In this document: in pieces, positions 13,805-17,371 of the stretch
Position numbering within the stretch: the first letter of the stretch is position 1
Layout of the letters: every line of letters begins with the position of its first letter
Assembly: GCA_030147065.1 (NCBI GenBank)
Contig: JASLAP010000264.1
Span: 1 to 17,371 of the forward strand
Source of the DNA: Pseudonocardia sp.
Lineage (GTDB): Bacteria > Actinomycetota > Actinomycetes > Mycobacteriales > Pseudonocardiaceae
DNA: 17,371 bases
Reading direction: 5' to 3'
Notes under the pieces: model-generated
Databases searched by the model: none
What the model saw: only the letters and a program-made list of their open reading frames with translations
Told to the model about the DNA's origin: nothing
Translations under genes and position numbers: made by a program

Positions 13805-14596
13805 TCAGGGGTGGGGGAGGTAGGCGAGGAGGCGGTGCTCCACGCCGCCGGGGACCTCCAGGGCCTCGTAGCCCAGGCGGAGGTCGCCGCGGTCGGGGTG
13901 GGACCACAGTTCGGTGCCCGACCAGCGCGGCACCCGGGTCGCGGCGGCGTAGCGGGCGGCGAAGCCGGTGCCGGGGGTCAGGGCGAGCTCGGTGGCCAGG
14001 GCGGTGGCGTGCGGGTCGCCCAGGTCGCCTGCGGTCCGCAGCCGGACCGCCCACTCGTCGGCGACGGCGTCCCACTCCGGGAAGGTCGTGCGGGCCCGTG
14101 GGTCGGCGAGCACGAAGCGGGCGAGCGAGGCGCCCTCGGTCAGCCCGAGCGACCCGGCCAGCTTGCCGAACCCCTCGGTGCAGGCCAGCACCGTGCCGAT
14201 CCGGTCGATCAGCAGGGCGGGGTCGGGTTCGAGCCGGTCGAGCAGGGCGCGCAGGGCCGGCCGGACCGGGGCCGGCGCCCGGACCGAGCAGGCGCCCCCG
14301 TCGACGGCCTTGACCAGCCGGATCAGGTGCACGTGCTCGTCGTCGGTGAGCCGCAGCGCGGTGGCCAGGGCGGCGAGCACCTGCGGTGAGGGCCGGCGGT
14401 CGCGGCCGCGCTCCAGCCGGGTCAGGTACTCCACGCTGACCCCGGCGAGCTCGGCCAGCTCACCGCGGCGCAGGCCGGGGGTGCGGCGGCGGGCCCGGGC
14501 GGGCAGCCCGACCGCCGCCGGGGTCACCGACTCCCGGCGGGCGCGCAGGAAGGCGCCCACGGCGTTGCCGGTCGGGTCGGTGGCGGGCCCGGTCAC
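13805..14596 (-). CDS. XRE-family regulator with MmyB-like ligand-binding domain
   Basis: The protein has 263 residues. The N-terminal helix-turn-helix covers about residues 37-70, with TPGLRRGELAELAGVSVEYL followed by TRLERGRDRRPS, the standard opening of this group. The C-terminal 160 residues match the pattern of the MmyB-like PAS-related domain, ending in GYEALEVPGG and LLAYLPHP. MmyB was described as a methylenomycin-cluster regulator whose domain binds a fatty-acid-like ligand. Such regulators often sit beside a divergent flavin or NAD(P)-dependent oxidoreductase that they control, which fits the neighbouring PPOX gene. The start GTG 14596 was chosen because TAGACT lies 7 bases before it, suggesting a leaderless mRNA. 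The frame remains open further upstream, but that part is antisense to the PPOX gene. Confidence 0.88.
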   Translation of the reverse strand: MTGPATDPTGNAVGAFLRARRESVTPAAVGLPARARRRTPGLRRGELAELAGVSVEYLTRLERGRDRRPSPQVLAALATALRLTDDEHVHLIRLVKAVDGGACSVRAPAPVRPALRALLDRLEPDPALLIDRIGTVLACTEGFGKLAGSLGLTEGASLARFVLADPRARTTFPEWDAVADEWAVRLRTAGDLGDPHATALATELALTPGTGFAARYAAATRVPRWSGTELWSHPDRGDLRLGYEALEVPGGVEHRLLAYLPHP

Positions 14597-14603
14597 CAGG
14601 CCG

Positions 14604-14609
14604 AGTCTA
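14604..14609 (-). promoter_or_regulatory. possible -10 box of the MmyB-like gene
   Basis: On the minus strand TAGACT fits TAnnnT and ends 7 bases before GTG 14596. No ribosome-binding site is present, so the transcript is probably leaderless. The 70-bp gap 14597-14666 is shared with the divergent PPOX gene. Confidence 0.45.
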
Positions 14610-14666
14610 GGAGGGGGTCCCCGCCGGGGCCTCCCTGCGCGGTGGCCGGACCGGCACGGTGGTCCC

Positions 14667-15137
14667 GTGAGCACTTCCACCGACACCTTCGCCGGCATCC
14701 TGACCGGTGCCGAACTGGAGTACCTCCGCGGCCAGCCGCTCGGCCGGCTGGCCACCGTCGACGCCGCGGGACGCCCGCAGGTCCGACCGGTCGGCTTCTT
14801 CCCCGACCCGACGAGCGGCGGCATCGTGATCGGCGGCTACGCCGGCAGCGGCATGGACCGCAGCGCCAAGTTCCGCAACGCGGCCGCGCGGCCGGGGATC
14901 TCGCTGGTCGTCGACGACGTGCTGGTCGACGACGGGTGGGCGCCGCGCGGGGTGGAGGTCCGCGGCGACGCCGAGGTCCACCGCGAGGGCGGGGCGGAGG
15001 TGGGCGCGCGGCTGGGTGCCCCGTTCGACTTCGACCCGGCGTGGATCCTGCTGCGCCCGCGCCGCGTGCTGTCCTGGGGGATCGACTGCTCGCCCTACGA
15101 GGTGCGGGCGCGCGACACGGCGCAGGCCGGGGGCTGA
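14667..15137 (+). CDS. PPOX-class (OxyR-family, F420/flavin-dependent) oxidoreductase, left copy
   Basis: This 156-residue split-barrel protein has ELEYLRGQPLGRLATVDAAG at the start, then VRPVGFF, KFRNAAARPGISLVVDDVL and VLSWGID near the end. This pattern belongs to the PPOX/FDOR flavoprotein family, nearest to the MSMEG_5819/OxyR group, whose members use F420 or flavin. The substrate is unknown. GTG 14667 aligns with the ATG of the second copy (MSTxT). No ribosome-binding site is visible. The aldo/keto reductase starts 3 bases after its stop, so the two are cotranscribed. It is divergent from the MmyB-like gene, its likely regulator. A second copy, roughly four-fifths identical by eye, lies inverted at 16879-17325. 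This copy has 8 extra residues near the N-terminus. Confidence 0.85.
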   Translation: MSTSTDTFAGILTGAELEYLRGQPLGRLATVDAAGRPQVRPVGFFPDPTSGGIVIGGYAGSGMDRSAKFRNAAARPGISLVVDDVLVDDGWAPRGVEVRGDAEVHREGGAEVGARLGAPFDFDPAWILLRPRRVLSWGIDCSPYEVRARDTAQAGG

Positions 15138-15140
15138 GGC

Positions 15141-16019
15141 GTGCGCTACCGGCTGCTCGGGCGGACCGGGCTGCGGGTCGCCGAGGTGTTCCTCGGGGCG
15201 ATGTCGCTGACCGACGCCGCGCAGGCCCGGCGGATCGTCGACGCCTACGCCGACGCCGGGGGCAACGTCGTCGACACCGCCTCGGCCTACGGCGACAGCG
15301 AGGCCCTGCTCGGCGAGGTGCTGACCCGCCGCGACCGGTTCGTGCTGGCCACCAAGTTCACCCTCAGCCGCGACCGGGCCGACCCGAACGCCGCCGGCAG
15401 CCACCGCAAGAACCTGCGGCTGTCGCTGGAGCGCAGCCTGCGCCGGCTGCGCACCGACCACGTCGACCTGCTGTGGGTGCACACCTGGGACCGGCACACC
15501 CCGATCGAGGAGACCCTGCGCGCGCTCGACGACGCCGTGCGCGCCGGCCAGGTCCTGCACATCGGGATCTCCGACACCCCGGCGTGGGTGGTCGCCCGCG
15601 CCGACGCGCTCGCCGAGTGGCGCGCCTGGACCCCGTTCGCCGCCGTCCAGGTGCCCTACAACCTGGTCGACCGCGACATCGAGCGCGAGGTGCTGCCGAT
15701 GGCCGAGGCGCTCGGGCTGAGCGTGGCGGCCTTCGGGACGCTCGGGCACGGTGTGCTGGCCGGGTCGACCAGCCGGGTGCCCGAGCCCACCGCGCGGCAA
15801 CGAGCCGCGGCGGTGGCGGTCCGGGAGGTCGCCGACGAGCTCGGCGCGACCCCGGCGCAGGTGGCGATCGCCTGGACCCGCGCCCGCTCGCCGGCGGTGC
15901 ACCCGCTGGTCGGGGTGCGCACCGCCGAGCATGTGCCCGGCATCGTTGCCGCGGCCGACCTGGCGCTGCCCAACGAGCTGCGCGCCCGGCTGGAGGCGGC
16001 CGCGCCGTTCGAGCCGGGG
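15141..16019 (+). CDS. aldo/keto reductase, left copy, 3' end lost at the palindrome axis (no stop of its own)
   Basis: This is an NADPH-dependent carbonyl reductase of the aldo/keto reductase superfamily with a TIM barrel. It opens with RYRLLGRTGLRVAEVFLGAMS. The catalytic tetrad is complete: D45, Y50, K72 and H114 (LLWVHTWD). Family-like sequence runs to LEAAAPFEPG at about 16019, where homologues usually continue with a short FP-containing tail and a stop. Here the frame instead enters the right arm in antisense and stays open to a stop at 17313-17315, giving a 724-residue reading frame with an Arg/Gly/Pro-rich tail that is probably not functional. Compared with the right copy it lacks 4 residues after AMS (the usual FGGP region). 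The start is GTG 15141, 3 bases after the PPOX stop. Confidence 0.82.
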
Positions 16020-16874
16020 CCGCGGCTCGTCGGGCAGCACCAGGTCGGCCGCGGCGACGACGCCGGGCACCTGCTCGGCGGTGCGCACGCCGACCAGCGG
16101 GTGCACCGCCGGCGAGCGGGCCCGGGTCCAGGCGATCGCCACCTGGGCCGGGGTCGCGCCGAGCTCGTCGGCGACCTCCCGCACCGCCACCGCCGCGGCC
16201 CGCTGCCGCGCGCTGGGCTCGGGCACCCGGCCGGTCGACCCGGCCAGCACACCGTGCCCGAGCGTCCCCCAGGCCGCCACGCTCAGCCCGAGCGCCTCGG
16301 CCATCGGCAGCACCTCGCGCTCGATGTCCCGGTCGACCAGGTTGTAGGGCACCTGCACGGCGGCGAACGGCGTCCAGGCGCGCCACTCGGCGAGCGCGTC
16401 GGCCCGGGCGACCACCCACGCCGGGGTGTCGGAGATCCCGATGTGCAGGACCTGCCCGGCGCGCACCGCGTCGTCCAGCGCGCGCAGGGTCTCCTCGACC
16501 GGGGTGTGCCGGTCCCAGGTGTGCACCCACAGCAGGTCGACGTGGTCGGTGCGCAGCCGGCGCAGGCTGCGCTCCAGCGAGAGCCGCAGGTTCTTGCGGT
16601 GGCTGCCGGCGGCGTTGGGGTCGGCCCGGTCGCGGCTCAGGGTGAACTTGGTGGCCAGCACGAACCGGTCGCGGCGGGTCAGCACCTCGCCCAGCAGCGC
16701 CTCGCTGTCGCCGTAGGCCGACGCGGTGTCCAGGACGTTGCCGCCGGCGTCGGCGTAGGCGTCGACGATGCGGCGGACCTCGTCGGCGCCGGTGGTCGGT
16801 CCGCCGAACGACATCGCCCCGAGGAACACCTCCGAGACCCGCAGCCCGGTCCGGCCCAGCAGTCGGTAGCGCAC
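16008..16874 (-). CDS. aldo/keto reductase, right copy, 3' end lost at the palindrome axis (no stop of its own)
   Basis: This is the second copy of the same reductase. The tetrad is D49, Y54, K76 and H118, and this copy keeps the common AMSFGGPTTG segment. From about residue 34 to the axis it differs from the left copy at only about ten residues, for instance PVEE for PIEE and AAWGT for AAFGT. Recognisable reductase sequence ends at about LPDEPRPRLE. After that the frame is antisense to the left arm and open down to 14607, which gives a 755-residue reading frame. The start GTG 16874 lies 4 bases after the stop of its PPOX partner. Both copies have intact barrels but no normal C-terminus, so activity is uncertain. 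Confidence 0.8.
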
Positions 16875-16878
16875 CGCG

Positions 16879-17325
16879 TCAGACCCCGGCCGGTGCCACG
16901 TCGCGGGCCAGCACCTCGTAGGGGGAGCAGTCGATCCCCCAGGACAGCACGCGGCGCGGGCGCAGCAGGATCCAGGCCGGGTCGAAGTCGAACGGGGCGC
17001 CGAGCCGCGCACCGACCTCCGCGCCGCCGTCGTGGTGGACCTCGGCCTCGCCGCGGACCTCCAGCCCGCGCGGCGCCCAGCCGCCGTCGTCCAGCACGTC
17101 GTCGACGACCAGGGCGATCCCGGGCCGGGCCGCGGCGTTGCGGAACTTGGCGCTGCGGTGCATGGCGCTGCCGGCGTAGCCGCCGATCACGACGCCGCCC
17201 AGCAGCGCGTCGGGGAAGAAGCCGACCGGGCGGACCTGGGCGCCGCCGTCCGGGCCGACGGTGGCCAGCCGGCCCAGCGGCTGGGCGCGCAGGTACTCCA
17301 GCTCGGTGGGGGTGAAGGTGCTCAT
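16879..17325 (-). CDS. PPOX-class (OxyR-family, F420/flavin-dependent) oxidoreductase, right copy
   Basis: This 148-residue split-barrel flavoprotein is the second copy of the left PPOX gene. It keeps ELEYLRAQPLGRLATV, QVRPVGFFPD, SAKFRNAAARPGI, LVVDDVL and the C-terminal VLSWGIDCSPYEV, so the fold and cofactor site should be intact. It is shorter at the N-terminus (MSTFTPTELEYL) than the left copy and differs mostly in surface positions. ATG 17325 has no ribosome-binding site. CACTGT lies 8 bases upstream at a place similar to CACGGT before the left copy, perhaps a shared promoter element of leaderless transcripts. Only 46 bases upstream of it are in the window. Confidence 0.87.
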   Translation of the reverse strand: MSTFTPTELEYLRAQPLGRLATVGPDGGAQVRPVGFFPDALLGGVVIGGYAGSAMHRSAKFRNAAARPGIALVVDDVLDDGGWAPRGLEVRGEAEVHHDGGAEVGARLGAPFDFDPAWILLRPRRVLSWGIDCSPYEVLARDVAPAGV

Positions 17326-17371
17326 GGTGATCGACAGTGGCGGACCGCGGGACGCGGAGGGAGACCGCGGC

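Larger units (their letters stand above)
14667..17325. repeat. large inverted duplication: two PPOX-AKR units tail to tail
   Basis: The left arm (14667 to about 16001, plus strand) carries PPOX then aldo/keto reductase. The right arm (17325 down to about 16002, minus strand) carries the same two genes. Bases 15960-15978 pair with 16025-16043 at 17 of 19 positions, which places the symmetry axis at 16001/16002, and short matches continue almost to the axis (15985-15991 with 16012-16018). There is therefore no real spacer. The arms are not identical. They share long exact stretches in the reductase core but differ by in-frame indels and mostly third-position changes, so they look like two genuine diverged copies. 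Each arm is about 1.3 kb. Confidence 0.93.

Noticed and set aside
14667..17325. Explaining the inverted duplication as a simple assembly or chimeric-read artefact
   Set aside because: A fold-back artefact would give near-identical arms. These arms differ by in-frame indels and many third-position changes, so two real copies are more likely, although the junction itself still deserves confirmation.
1..17371. CRISPR arrays, insertion sequences, prophage genes and RNA genes
   Set aside because: No spaced direct-repeat array, transposase, integrase, phage structural gene, rRNA or tRNA could be recognised on either strand.

Overview
The window is very GC-rich, has almost only G or C in third codon positions, uses many GTG starts with GTGA stop/start overlaps, and carries candidate leaderless starts. 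This points to a high-GC actinobacterium. A Pseudonocardia-like member of the Pseudonocardiales is my best guess from gene content, but I have no marker gene to prove it.

Left flank (1-4330): the N-terminal end of an FdhF/YdeP-type molybdopterin oxidoreductase runs off the left edge on the minus strand. It diverges from a large PHP-type CehA/McbA-like metallohydrolase. Next come a small protein that looks like a decayed ABC ATPase, a convergent protein with two DUF1540-like four-cysteine units, and a PIG-L/LmbE deacetylase. These look like independent single-gene units.

Centre (4387-13686): a phenylacetic acid degradation cluster. paaZ-paaK are on the minus strand. A paaG-like isomerase, a TetR regulator (paaR-like) and paaABCDE are on the plus strand. 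PaaK activates phenylacetate to its CoA thioester, PaaABCE (with PaaD as maturation factor) epoxidises the ring, the PaaG-like crotonase isomerises the epoxide to the oxepin, and PaaZ opens the ring and oxidises the aldehyde. The beta-oxidation genes paaF, paaH and paaJ are not in the window. Three similar TetR-type palindromes lie at paaZ, paaG and paaA, so one repressor probably controls all three transcripts. A 30-codon lysine-rich gene sits in the divergent region. A near-perfect 19-bp-stem palindrome separates paaD from paaE.

Right flank (13805-17371): a MmyB-like XRE regulator is divergent from a two-gene unit (OxyR-family PPOX/F420-type flavoprotein plus aldo/keto reductase). This unit occurs twice as a tail-to-tail inverted duplication with almost no spacer (symmetry centre about 16001/16002). 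Both aldo/keto reductase genes are cut at the centre and have no stop codon of their own, so each frame runs through the other arm in antisense. This large palindrome is the most unusual structure in the window.
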